DNA of 64,000 nt from Promethearchaeota archaeon (GTDB taxonomy: Archaea > Asgardarchaeota > Lokiarchaeia > Sigyniarchaeales > SOKP01). The translations under genes were made by a program, and so were the position numbers. The notes beneath the pieces were generated by a model. That model did not search any database. It was given only the letters and a program-made list of their open reading frames with translations, and was not told the origin of the DNA. Positions 1-8,914 of this stretch are shown piece by piece; within the stretch, counting starts at the first letter, position 1, and every line of letters starts with the position of its first letter. The stretch covers positions 62,001 through 126,000 of the forward strand of contig JAUWGH010000002.1 in the NCBI GenBank assembly GCA_030606485.1, given 5' to 3'.

Positions 1-1
1 A

Positions 2-976
2 TGTCCACATGAAGTTAATTTTGCTGAAATAGTACGTGATGCAAGAAATAAAATGTTGGATGCCGGAATTATGCCTAAAATTGCTCATAAGGGATTCTAT
101 ACACTTCTTTCGGAAATTATGAGTAAAGAAAATATTACTCCAGAAAAGACTTTTGAGTGGGTTCCTTCTGGGTGTAAGATATCAGAAGAGGGAAATATCT
201 TATATTTTGTAGGATGTGCTCCCCTTTTTAATTATGAATTCGATGAGTCAATGAATAATGCTGTAGATACTTTAAAAATATTGTGCAAAATTGAAAATGA
301 ACCAATAGTTTTATTGAAAGATGAAAAATGTTGTGGTCATGATTTATTGTGGCAAGGTAAAATCGAAGCTTTTAAAAAATTAGCAATCCATAATATAAAA
401 GCTTTTGAAAGAAGTGGAGCTTCTTTAATAGTAACTTCTTGTGCAGAAGGGTATAGGACTCTTAAAATTGATTATCCTTCGATGTTTGAGAATTTTAATG
501 TTGAGGTTAAACACCTTGTTGAATATCTTTATGAGAAATTGAAGGAAAATAAAATTAAATTTAAAAAGGAAAAGAAAAACACAAAAATACTCAAATTAAC
601 TTATCATGATCCATGTAGATTAAGTAGATTTTTACCAAAATCTTTTAATATATATGAAAAAATAAGATATATTTTTAAAGAATTGGAAAAAGTAGGTTAT
701 GTATATAATGAAATGGTTCACAATAAATCCAATTCTTTATGTTGCGGAGTAAGTTGTTGGCTAAATTGTACTGATAAAGCAAAAGCACTTCGATATCATA
801 GAATGTTGGAAGCTAAAGATGTTGCAGATAATTTAATTACTACTTGTCCAAAATGTGAAATTCACTTTAGATGCCTTCAAAATGATACAGAAACTGTCCA
901 AGATATTAATGTTATAGATTTATCAAATCTCTTGGAAAATGTTATTGAAGTTATACCCTCAAAACAAAATAAGTAG
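2..976 (+). CDS. HdrB/HdrD-like iron-sulfur protein with two CCG domains (5' partial)
   Basis: The frame is open from the window edge and already codes for a Cys-Pro-His ferredoxin tail (CPHEVNF) before the first ATG at 53, so the gene starts upstream and only its C-terminal 324 codons are here. It carries two cysteine-rich CCG domains. The first has CCGHD near nt 328 followed by TSC. The second has CCGVSCW near nt 742 followed by TTCPKC. This is the signature of heterodisulfide reductase subunit B/D proteins, which bind a non-cubane [4Fe-4S] cluster and reduce disulfides or similar acceptors. The upstream ferredoxin remnant suggests an HdrC-HdrB (HdrD-like) fusion. It lies 11 nt before the HdrA gene and is probably cotranscribed with it. 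The true acceptor cannot be read from the sequence. Confidence 0.85.
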   Translation, partial: CPHEVNFAEIVRDARNKMLDAGIMPKIAHKGFYTLLSEIMSKENITPEKTFEWVPSGCKISEEGNILYFVGCAPLFNYEFDESMNNAVDTLKILCKIENEPIVLLKDEKCCGHDLLWQGKIEAFKKLAIHNIKAFERSGASLIVTSCAEGYRTLKIDYPSMFENFNVEVKHLVEYLYEKLKENKIKFKKEKKNTKILKLTYHDPCRLSRFLPKSFNIYEKIRYIFKELEKVGYVYNEMVHNKSNSLCCGVSCWLNCTDKAKALRYHRMLEAKDVADNLITTCPKCEIHFRCLQNDTETVQDINVIDLSNLLENVIEVIPSKQNK

Positions 977-987
977 GTATCTAAAAA

Positions 988-3900
988 ATGAGTAAAAGTA
1001 AAAAATCATCACAAAAAAGTCAAACTGATGATTTAATCGGAGCAGTCTTAGTAATTGGTGGAGGTATTGCAGGAATTCAAGCCTCCTTAGATTTAACTGA
1101 AATGGGATTTAAAGTATTTCTAATAGAAAAGACTCCTTCAATTGGAGGGCGTATGGCTCAATTAGACAAAACATTTCCTACTAATGATTGTTCTTTATGT
1201 ATTCTTGCTCCAAAAATGGTTGAGGTTTTTAGAAATCCAAATATTAAATTAATGACTTATTCAGAAGTCATTGAAGTATCAGGTCATGTAGGTCATTTTT
1301 ATATAAAAATTTTAAAAAAACCAAGATATGTGGATGAGGATAAATGTACGGGTTGTGGCGATTGTGCCTCGAAATGTCCTAAGATTGAGGCTCCAAATAT
1401 TTTTGATATGAACTTGGGAAAAAGAAAATCTATTTATATCCCATTTCCACAAGCTGTTCCTCCAGTTTATCTAATTGACTCAGACATGTGTTTATTTTTA
1501 AATAAAGGAGTATGTAAAGTTTGTGAAAAAATCTGTGAGGCACAAGCGATTAATTTTGAGGAGAAACCAGAAGAAGTCCAAATAGAAGTTGGGGCAATTA
1601 TAGTTGCTATTGGTTTTGATATATTAGCTTCTAAACTTCCAGATAATTGGGGTTATAAATATGAAAATGTTATTACCTCTTTAGAGTATGAAAGGATTTT
1701 ATGTGCTTCTGGTCCATTCGAGGGGCACGTTTTAAGATTATCAGATGAAAAGGAACCCCAAAAAATTGCTTTTATACAATGTGCTGGTTCTAGAGATTTT
1801 CATATTGGAATTCCTTATTGTTCTAGTGTCTGTTGTATGTATACCGCAAAAGAAGCAATAATTACTAAAGAACATTCGAATTCTTCAGAATGTTATATTT
1901 TTAGGCATGATTTGAGAGCATATGGGAAAAATTTTTATGAATATACTCAAAGAGCACAAGATGAGTATGGGGTCAAATATTTTAATTCAAAAATTAGCAA
2001 AATAGTAGAAGATCCTGAAACCAAAGATTTAATTATACATTATGAAGATCTCAATGATGGAAAGTTTAACGATTTAAGGGCAAATTTAGTAATCTTGGCA
2101 ACACCATTGATTCCATCTGAGGATTCTGAGAAAGTTGCCAAAATATTAGGAATAAATATTGATAAATATAAATTTTTTAAGGAAAAGACATTATACGATA
2201 AATTATCATCTGAACGAGAGGGAATTTTTCTATGTGGTTTTTGTCAAGGACCATTAGATATCCCTGAAACAGTTGCTGATGCAAGTGGAGTAGCAAATAA
2301 GGTTTCAACATTACTATATCCAGTGAGAAATACTCTATTAAAAGAAAAAGTAGTATCTGTACCTGAAAAAAAGATAAATTTAGAAGATGAACCTTGCATA
2401 GGTGTTATGATTTGCCATTGTGGAATAAATATTGGAAAATATGTAGATGTTCCCCAGGTTGTTGAATATATCAAAACATTACCTAATGTGACTATTACAG
2501 TAGATAATTTATATTCATGTTCTAGTGATTCCCAAACTAGTATTAAGGAATTGATTGCTGAGTATGATTTAAATAGATTTATTGTTGCATCGTGTACGCC
2601 TAGAACTCATGAAAAATTATTTCAAGAAACATGTGAAGAAGCGGGTTTGAATAAATATCTTTTTGAAATGGTTAATATTCGAGATCAATGTTCTTGGGTA
2701 CATATGGAACAAAAAGTGGATGGTACTAAGAAAGCCAAAGACCTCATAGAAATGGCTGTTGCAAAATCGAGATTATTAAAACCACAAAAAGAATCAAAAT
2801 TACCAATTACTCCAGAGGCATTAATAATCGGTGGTGGCATCTCTGGTTTAATAGCCACATTAAATATTGCAAAACAAGGGTTTACAACCCATCTTGTAGA
2901 AAAGGAATCTCAACTTGGTGGAAATTTAAATAATTTATATCAAATTTTCCCAGGATATCAAAAAACCTCAGAATTTTTAGAACCTTTTGTAAATAAAGTA
3001 AAATCACATTCAAACATTAACATTTATTTAAATTCAAATATCACGGAAATTAGGGGATATATTGGAAATTATGATGTTATAATAACCACTAAAGGAAATA
3101 AAGTTAATAATATAAAAGTGGGAACAATAATTGTTGCAACTGGAGCGAAAGAGTTGATACCGGAAACAATATACAATTATAAAAAAGAAAAAAATGTTAT
3201 TACACAACTTGAATTAGAGCAAAAATTAAGGAAAGAAAATATGGAATGGCTAGATAATATTAAAAGTATTACATTTATTTTATGTGTGAACTCCAGACAA
3301 AAAGAGGGTATAACATATTGTTCTAATATATGTTGTACAAATGCATTAAAGAATATTAATATCTTAAAAAAATTAAAACCTGATTTGGCATTAATTTTAA
3401 TTTATCGAGATCTTCAAATGTCCAAAAAAGGGAATGAAGAATTTTATAGGGATTCAAGAAAAAACGCTTTATTCTTAAGATATTCATTGGATAAACTTCC
3501 TATAATTTCAAAAACTAAAATTGGAAAATTTAATTATAAAATTTCCCTATTCGAACACAATTTAAAAGGAGATGTAGAATTTTATAGCGATCTTATTATT
3601 TTAGCTACACCTATGATTGCACCTGAAAATTTTAAAGAATTATCAAAAATGCTGAAAGTTCCGCAAGATCAAAGCGGTTTTTTTCTAGAAGCTCACGTTA
3701 AACTAAGACCAATTGATTTTGCAACAGATGGAATATTTTTATGTGGTTGTGCTCATTGGCCTAAGAATATTCAAGAATCAATAGCTCAAGCAAATGGTGC
3801 AGCTGGAAGAGCCATCAGGATTTTAGGTGCTAAAGAAATGAAAACTTCTGGTCTTGTTGCTGAAGTAATAGAAGATTATTGTATCGGCTGCGGGAAATGT

Positions 3901-4113
3901 GCTGATGTTTGTCCATATAACGCAATAGAATTAATTGAGGTTAAAAAAACATTTGAAGATTATACACTTCGTTTAAAAAAATCCAATGTTAATTCTGCGT
4001 TATGCAAAGGATGTGGTACCTGTGGTGTTCAATGCCCTAATTCGGCAATAATTATTAAGCATTTTAGTTTTAAACAAATAAATGCGATGATTGAGGCTTA
4101 TTTAAAAAATTAA
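988..4113 (+). CDS. hdrA: HdrA-like flavoprotein, double-length tandem fusion
   Basis: This 1041-residue protein is about one and a half times a usual HdrA. Residues 1-460 hold a Rossmann FAD site (GGGIAGIQAS near residue 23), the thioredoxin-reductase-like core and an inserted ferredoxin motif CTGCGDCASKCPK near residue 120. Residues about 470-600 match the HdrA N-terminal domain (MICHCGINIG, then ASCTPRTHE). A second FAD site (GGGISGL near 613) follows, then two C-terminal [4Fe-4S] motifs (CIGCGKCADVCP near 964, CKGCGTCGVQCP near 1010). HdrA is the FAD subunit that carries out flavin-based electron bifurcation with HdrBC and MvhD. Here a truncated HdrA precedes a full HdrA in one chain. Its neighbours, HdrB/D upstream and MvhD downstream, support the assignment. 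Confidence 0.9.
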   Translation: MSKSKKSSQKSQTDDLIGAVLVIGGGIAGIQASLDLTEMGFKVFLIEKTPSIGGRMAQLDKTFPTNDCSLCILAPKMVEVFRNPNIKLMTYSEVIEVSGHVGHFYIKILKKPRYVDEDKCTGCGDCASKCPKIEAPNIFDMNLGKRKSIYIPFPQAVPPVYLIDSDMCLFLNKGVCKVCEKICEAQAINFEEKPEEVQIEVGAIIVAIGFDILASKLPDNWGYKYENVITSLEYERILCASGPFEGHVLRLSDEKEPQKIAFIQCAGSRDFHIGIPYCSSVCCMYTAKEAIITKEHSNSSECYIFRHDLRAYGKNFYEYTQRAQDEYGVKYFNSKISKIVEDPETKDLIIHYEDLNDGKFNDLRANLVILATPLIPSEDSEKVAKILGINIDKYKFFKEKTLYDKLSSEREGIFLCGFCQGPLDIPETVADASGVANKVSTLLYPVRNTLLKEKVVSVPEKKINLEDEPCIGVMICHCGINIGKYVDVPQVVEYIKTLPNVTITVDNLYSCSSDSQTSIKELIAEYDLNRFIVASCTPRTHEKLFQETCEEAGLNKYLFEMVNIRDQCSWVHMEQKVDGTKKAKDLIEMAVAKSRLLKPQKESKLPITPEALIIGGGISGLIATLNIAKQGFTTHLVEKESQLGGNLNNLYQIFPGYQKTSEFLEPFVNKVKSHSNINIYLNSNITEIRGYIGNYDVIITTKGNKVNNIKVGTIIVATGAKELIPETIYNYKKEKNVITQLELEQKLRKENMEWLDNIKSITFILCVNSRQKEGITYCSNICCTNALKNINILKKLKPDLALILIYRDLQMSKKGNEEFYRDSRKNALFLRYSLDKLPIISKTKIGKFNYKISLFEHNLKGDVEFYSDLIILATPMIAPENFKELSKMLKVPQDQSGFFLEAHVKLRPIDFATDGIFLCGCAHWPKNIQESIAQANGAAGRAIRILGAKEMKTSGLVAEVIEDYCIGCGKCADVCPYNAIELIEVKKTFEDYTLRLKKSNVNSALCKGCGTCGVQCPNSAIIIKHFSFKQINAMIEAYLKN

Positions 4114-4132
4114 AGAGAATGAATGAAAAAAT

Positions 4133-4570
4133 ATGAAAATCGTAGAAAAATCAAGTAAAAAACAAGATATGGAATTTAAACCTAATATAGTATGTTTTTG
4201 TTGTAATTGGTGTAGCTATGCTGGAGCAGATTTGGCTGGAGTATCTCGTTTTCAATATCCTGCATCTATTAGGATAATTCGAGTAATGTGTTCGGGTCGA
4301 GTTGAACCAGCTTTTATTTTAAAATCTTTTAAGGATAATATAGATGGTGTGTTAGTCACCGGGTGTCATATAGGAGATTGTCATTATATTAGCGGGAATG
4401 AATTTACAAAAGATAGATTTGAACGATTAACGATAATCTTAAAATTCTTGGGGTTAGAAGATAGATTTCGGCTTGAATGGATATCCGCAAGTGAAGGGAA
4501 AAAATTTGCTGAATTAATAACTACTTTTACAAATCAAATTAAGAAATTAGGACCATTAAACAATATTTAG
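4133..4570 (+). CDS. mvhD: F420-non-reducing hydrogenase delta subunit / MvhD-like iron-sulfur protein
   Basis: This 145-residue protein has the MvhD pattern: [15 protein letters not shown] near residue 22, VMCSGRVEP near 52 and [10 protein letters not shown] near 76. These cysteines bind a [2Fe-2S] cluster that passes electrons from a hydrogenase or other dehydrogenase to HdrA. The gene starts 19 nt after the HdrA stop, giving an hdrB/D-hdrA-mvhD order. No MvhA or MvhG hydrogenase subunits are in this window, so the electron donor is unknown. It ends with TAG, which shows that amber serves as an ordinary stop in this genome. Confidence 0.93.
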   Translation: MKIVEKSSKKQDMEFKPNIVCFCCNWCSYAGADLAGVSRFQYPASIRIIRVMCSGRVEPAFILKSFKDNIDGVLVTGCHIGDCHYISGNEFTKDRFERLTIILKFLGLEDRFRLEWISASEGKKFAELITTFTNQIKKLGPLNNI

Positions 4571-4593
4571 AAAGATTTAGACCATAGAATTAA

Positions 4594-4761
4594 AATTTAT
4601 ACTTGGTAATTGCTCCAAACAAACCTTCATCATATATTGCTGAGAAGCATGGATTCATATTAAAAGAGACATTAAAAGAAGAGAGATATATTGATGGAAA
4701 ATATTTTGATGATTTGAGATATTATATGCTAAGAGAAGATTGGCTGAAAAAAAAAAGATAA
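4594..4761 (+). pseudogene. C-terminal fragment of a GNAT (RimJ/RimL-type) acetyltransferase
   Basis: An open frame without a start codon, bounded by TAA at 4591 and TAA at 4759, translates to a typical GNAT C-terminus: VIAPNKPSSYIAEKHGF, then a strand ending in KEERY, then a DGKYFDD segment and YYMLREDW. The pattern asparagine-x-x-serine, then EKHGF, then an acidic helix and a final Tyr-x-Leu-x-x-x-x-Trp is characteristic of RimJ/RimL N-acetyltransferases. Nothing of the N-terminal half remains upstream, where mvhD ends at 4570. It is probably a decayed gene or a translocated fragment. The family match is by eye only. Confidence 0.6.
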
Positions 4762-4845
4762 AAAAAAATAAAATAAATATGTTAAAAATTCAATATATTC
4801 TTTACCAATACAAAAAAATTTATCTTAATTTTAATATTTGTTTAT

Positions 4846-5916
4846 TTGAGATATATTGTTTTTTTAATATTTCATCTTTTTGATAATATTATGGCTAACA
4901 TATTTGATGATAAAAGCATAAGAGATTCTTCAAGTTTAGATCTGTGTGAAGTTTTTTTACTTTATTTCGATGAAATGAGGGGTCATATGCCTTTATTATC
5001 TTATCCAGATGAAAAATTAATATATGATCCTAAAGTAATGCGACCAATAAACATTCATTCTATTTGGTTTTTAGATTTTGAAGAACAAGAAATATTGGAT
5101 CATGTGGATCTGGAATATAAAAAGAAAGTATATTTTGCAAAAAAGTTTTTAGTGAAATCTGAACGAAAAAAAGAGAGAGCAGGATTAAAAAAAGAAACTC
5201 CAGAAACTATTATTATTATGGTCGCCGTACCTAATGAAATTGAAATTTTTGGAAGTTCCCTTATCAAAAAGCTTACAAAAATATTACAACAAAAATATAA
5301 TGATGTTCTATGGAAATTAATTGAGGGAGAAATTGCTAAATCTGTAGTCATTAAAACGAAATTGATGTTAGATAATATAAAAAAAAGTTATGATATTAAA
5401 CGAAATATCAATTTTGATATTCATAATACCATATTGAAATATTTTGGAGATGTGGTAATGGACAGTAAATCTGATTCAATTAAGAAACAGAAAGCTATGT
5501 CTTTTTTAACACTAAAGGGATTCTATATTTCTTCATTAAAAGGATTTAAAGGGGCACCATATGATGATGTAAATCTATTTGAAAAAGCAGCTTCTTCCAA
5601 AATGTTACAAGGAACTTTTAATCCTTTTAAAATTTCAGAAATAAATTTTTCAAAAAACAGTCAAGAATTAGAAGTTGTTATTGAAAACAATTCTGAAGGC
5701 AATATGAATTCTATGCAAGTAACAATTTCTCATATTAGAGAATTTTTTGAAAAGGAGATATTAAATGAAATCGTTGATGAATGGTATCCGCATGAGGAGC
5801 TGCTATTTGTAGCCCCATTATACCCCCATATAGATTCTTATATTTTGAATATATCTAGAAAAGATAAAAAATTAAAAATTTTTACAAAACTAATTGAAAT
5901 ACAAAAATATATGTAA
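4846..5916 (+). CDS. Uncharacterised Asgard-type protein, possibly longin-like N-terminus
   Basis: I do not recognise a named family. The listed start gives 356 residues, but the in-frame ATG at 4891 (MANIFDD...) is a more natural beginning because the first 15 residues are hydrophobic and atypical. Residues about 30-50 form an alternating beta pattern (VFLLYFDEMRGHMPLLSYP), followed by the strand IHSIWFLDF, a charged helix, and a strand-helix unit (ETIIIMVAVP...). This order resembles a longin/profilin-like fold, which is common in Asgard proteins. The C-terminal half is mixed alpha/beta with no visible catalytic motif. No signal peptide is seen, so it is probably cytosolic. The longin suggestion is an inference. 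Confidence 0.7.
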   Translation: MRYIVFLIFHLFDNIMANIFDDKSIRDSSSLDLCEVFLLYFDEMRGHMPLLSYPDEKLIYDPKVMRPINIHSIWFLDFEEQEILDHVDLEYKKKVYFAKKFLVKSERKKERAGLKKETPETIIIMVAVPNEIEIFGSSLIKKLTKILQQKYNDVLWKLIEGEIAKSVVIKTKLMLDNIKKSYDIKRNINFDIHNTILKYFGDVVMDSKSDSIKKQKAMSFLTLKGFYISSLKGFKGAPYDDVNLFEKAASSKMLQGTFNPFKISEINFSKNSQELEVVIENNSEGNMNSMQVTISHIREFFEKEILNEIVDEWYPHEELLFVAPLYPHIDSYILNISRKDKKLKIFTKLIEIQKYM

Positions 5917-5941
5917 AATTTAGATAAATATCGTGTTGATT

Positions 5942-6412
5942 ATGGATAAAGATAAAATTATAATTCGGAATTACCGAAAATCTGATTTTAAAGAAACTCT
6001 TGAAATTTTAAAAGAATTATCAGAATTATATGACATGGGATTTAATGAAGATAAATGGAGAGAATCTTCTGGATTACGGCAATTTAAACCCAATTTAAAA
6101 AGATTGACATTAGTTGCTGAAGTTGAAGGTAAAGTTGTAGCTCTAGGAGTATTAGAAGCTAAAAAAACTTCACTTGGTGAATATATTGGTTATCTTGAAA
6201 GTTGGGCAACCAAGAAAGAATATCTTGGAAAAGGTATAGGGAAGATATTGGCTGATAGAGCGATGAAACTCTTAAGAACATGGGGTGTTGATAGAATAAG
6301 AATTAATTTTGCATATAATGGTGATAAAAAAGTAATTGATGTAATCTGTAAAGGTGGAGGCTTCAAACCTATAATAATTGTATTAGAAAAAACTTTCGAT
6401 AAAAAAAAATAA
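5942..6412 (+). CDS. GNAT-family N-acetyltransferase
   Basis: This is a single-domain acetyltransferase of about 156 residues. The ATG at 5942 (MDKDKIIIRNYR) is preferred over the upstream in-frame start at 5933, since the domain begins directly with IIIRNYRKSDF. The acetyl-CoA pyrophosphate-binding motif A is visible as YLGKGIGKILADRAM (Q/R-x-x-G-x-G/A type), preceded by the beta-4 strand YIGYLESWATKKE. The final strand-helix ends in GGGFKPIIIVLEK. The substrate cannot be deduced. A decayed GNAT fragment of another subfamily (RimJ/L) lies 1.2 kb upstream. Confidence 0.88.
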   Translation: MDKDKIIIRNYRKSDFKETLEILKELSELYDMGFNEDKWRESSGLRQFKPNLKRLTLVAEVEGKVVALGVLEAKKTSLGEYIGYLESWATKKEYLGKGIGKILADRAMKLLRTWGVDRIRINFAYNGDKKVIDVICKGGGFKPIIIVLEKTFDKKK

Positions 6413-6483
6413 AAAATTTTCTTTACTCAATATCTTTTTATTTACCTATAGCAGTTGTGCAATATTATTAAAGGTAAAATTAT

Positions 6484-7026
6484 ATGATCCCCAAAAAAAT
6501 CTTTTTTACTAAAGGTGTTGGCAATCATTTTGATAAATTACAATCATTTGAGCTAGCACTTAGAGATGCAGGTATTGAAAAATTTAATTTAGTAAAAGTA
6601 TCATCCATTATACCTCCTGAATGTGAGGAGATTTCTTTATCAGATGCCTTAAGACTCCTAAAACCGGGGCAAATTATCTATACAGTGATAAGTAAAGCTA
6701 GTTCTAATGAATTAGATAAACTGCTCTCAGCTTCAATTGGTGTTGCAAGATTAGTGAATAATAATTCTTATGGATATCTTAGTGAGTATCAAGCTTTTGG
6801 TATCGAAAGTAGAAAAGCTGGTATGATTGCTGAAGATTTAGCCGCATCTATGTTAGGAACAACTTGGGGTATCAGATTTAATCAAAATTTAGATTATGAT
6901 GAAAAAATCAAAATTTTTAAAGAAAAAGGAAAAGCAATTAAAACAAAAAGTATAACGGCAACCGCAACCGTTGGAGTAGAAAAAGAATGGACAACAGTTA
7001 TTGCAGCAGCGATTTTTATATTATAA
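6484..7026 (+). CDS. pdaD: Pyruvoyl-dependent arginine decarboxylase
   Basis: This 180-residue protein matches PvlArgDC over its length. The self-cleavage site is in VKVSSIIPPEC: cleavage between Ser40 and Ser41 would generate a beta chain and an alpha chain with an N-terminal pyruvoyl group from Ser41. The early motif FFTKGVGNH and later segments (LSEYQAFGIE, TTWGIRFNQNLDY) are family features. The enzyme decarboxylates arginine to agmatine, the entry to polyamine synthesis in many archaea. It has its own AT-rich leader (tttatttacctatag upstream) and is followed by a convergent gene, so it is probably monocistronic. Confidence 0.93.
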   Translation: MIPKKIFFTKGVGNHFDKLQSFELALRDAGIEKFNLVKVSSIIPPECEEISLSDALRLLKPGQIIYTVISKASSNELDKLLSASIGVARLVNNNSYGYLSEYQAFGIESRKAGMIAEDLAASMLGTTWGIRFNQNLDYDEKIKIFKEKGKAIKTKSITATATVGVEKEWTTVIAAAIFIL

Positions 7027-7061
7027 TTCTATATTGATTTAGTATTTCTAAATTTCTTTTT

Positions 7062-8675
7062 TTACTCATTATAAATAGGTTGAAGTCCAGTTTGAAAATG
7101 TCGTAATCTAAGATCAGCCCCACGTGAGATTTTTACTTTCGGAATTTTTTGCCTGTCATGATATAACTCAGTTATTGCTGCAACTGCATATGCAATATGA
7201 GATTCATTATAAACATTCCGAGGCACTGCAAATCGAACCAAATTAAAAATATCTTTTCTCTGTTCTGGAGGTTTTTTATCCCATTCAAATGCAAAAGGCC
7301 CTAATTCACAGGCTCTTATTCCGTAATGTTTTAAAAGCTCTATAGTAAAACCTACACCCCCAAAATCATCAATTTTCATATTTGTTCCCTGAAAAAACTT
7401 TTCCATGTCAATATAAACTGCATGACCTCCCGCAGGAAGAATAACTGGAATTCCATTCTGAACTAATTTTTTTGCAAAGTCCCTTACTTGTCCAATTCTT
7501 CCATTTAAATATGGTTCTTTTACGATTTCATATAAACCCACTGTTAAAGCCATAATATCTCTCCCACTTAAACCTCCATAAGAATCATTTCCAAAAGTTA
7601 GAATTTGTTTTTCCTTGAAACGAAGACCAATATCACCATTAATAGAAAAACGTTTATGAAAATCACCATTATCTCTAAAGAATAACCCTCCCCCCATATT
7701 AGCGAGTCCATCTTTTTTGAAACTTATAGTAAACCCATCCACATATGAAAACATTTCTTTTATTATTCTTAAGATTGATTGATTTTGATAACCATTCTCA
7801 AATTTTTTGATAAAAAAGGCATTTTCTGCGAACCTACATGCGTCAAAAAATAAAGGAATACCACTATTTTTGGCAATCTTTTGCACTGATTTAATATTTT
7901 TTATAGAAACTGGTTGCCCTGCAGCTGTATTGTTTGTAATTGTTAAATAGATTAAAGGAATAGAATCTCGGCCCTCAATATTAATTAATTCTTCTAATTT
8001 TTTAGTATCCATATCTCCTTTGAATGGATTTTTAATTTCAATCTGATCAAGAGGAAACTCATCTAAAATATTAGAAGAAAATAAATTCACAGGAATAATT
8101 CTATTAGCTGCAATATTTGCCGCTGTTGTATCAAAATGTCCATTATTTGGAATAAAATATTTTTTCTCTTTATCAATTTTCTTTAAGACTTCTGTGAGAG
8201 TTGAAAATAACAAATGCTCTGCACACCGACCTTGAGGGACAATAAAAGCATTAGGACGAATGAGTTGATAAACTCCACCATTAATGAATCCACCTTCAAA
8301 TGATTTTAAATATAATTCATCTAATAACTTTTGGATATTTGTTTCTCCTGTGAGTATTAGATCTATTACCTTTCTAGGCTTATCGCCTCTTTCAAAAGTA
8401 TCCCGAATTGCATCCAATAATACATAATAACCTTTATTTCTCCCATAAGACTCATCTCCATGAAAAAGAGCAGACCACTGTAAATCAGTCATTGTAGAAG
8501 TACCACTATCTGAAAGAAAATCTAAAACAAGTAAATCAGCTGGAAAAGAAAACATATTATACTCTGTTTCTTTAAGCACTCTTTCACGTTGTTCCTTTGT
8601 AACATTTTTAATTGTTCGGGCGATTAAAGATTTATTAGTCGGAACTGGGACACCTAAATCGTACATAGATTTCAT
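7062..8675 (-). CDS. Beta-eliminating lyase (tryptophanase / tyrosine phenol-lyase family)
   Basis: This PLP enzyme of 537 residues is longer than classic tryptophanase (about 470). Family motifs are clear: FLSDSGTSTMTDLQWSALFHGDE near residue 55, PQGRCAEHLLF, the FFDACRFAENAFFI cofactor-aspartate segment, and the PLP lysine region ISFKKDGLANMGGGL near 320. The C-terminus has the YNESHIAYAVAAI segment of tryptophanases. It would cleave tryptophan to indole, pyruvate and ammonia, or tyrosine to phenol. I cannot tell which substrate is used, so no symbol is given. The gene is convergent with the arginine decarboxylase gene and has an AT-rich leader on its 5' side. Confidence 0.9.
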   Translation of the reverse strand: MKSMYDLGVPVPTNKSLIARTIKNVTKEQRERVLKETEYNMFSFPADLLVLDFLSDSGTSTMTDLQWSALFHGDESYGRNKGYYVLLDAIRDTFERGDKPRKVIDLILTGETNIQKLLDELYLKSFEGGFINGGVYQLIRPNAFIVPQGRCAEHLLFSTLTEVLKKIDKEKKYFIPNNGHFDTTAANIAANRIIPVNLFSSNILDEFPLDQIEIKNPFKGDMDTKKLEELINIEGRDSIPLIYLTITNNTAAGQPVSIKNIKSVQKIAKNSGIPLFFDACRFAENAFFIKKFENGYQNQSILRIIKEMFSYVDGFTISFKKDGLANMGGGLFFRDNGDFHKRFSINGDIGLRFKEKQILTFGNDSYGGLSGRDIMALTVGLYEIVKEPYLNGRIGQVRDFAKKLVQNGIPVILPAGGHAVYIDMEKFFQGTNMKIDDFGGVGFTIELLKHYGIRACELGPFAFEWDKKPPEQRKDIFNLVRFAVPRNVYNESHIAYAVAAITELYHDRQKIPKVKISRGADLRLRHFQTGLQPIYNE

Positions 8676-8914
8676 AATTTACACTAAATCAAAATTTTAG
8701 AAATTATTTGTTAATTAAGTAGAATAAGAAAAAAAAACTAAAAAAAGATATTCAAATACTAAAATATTTTATCTGAAATTATTTAAAAAAAAAATAATTG
8801 ATTTTTTTTCTTTTATTTCCAATTCCATTTAACAAGTGACCATTTTTCCGAATATTATTAAATTTTTCAACATAAAATATTCACAAATATAATAAAAAAA
8901 GATGATAAAAAAAA

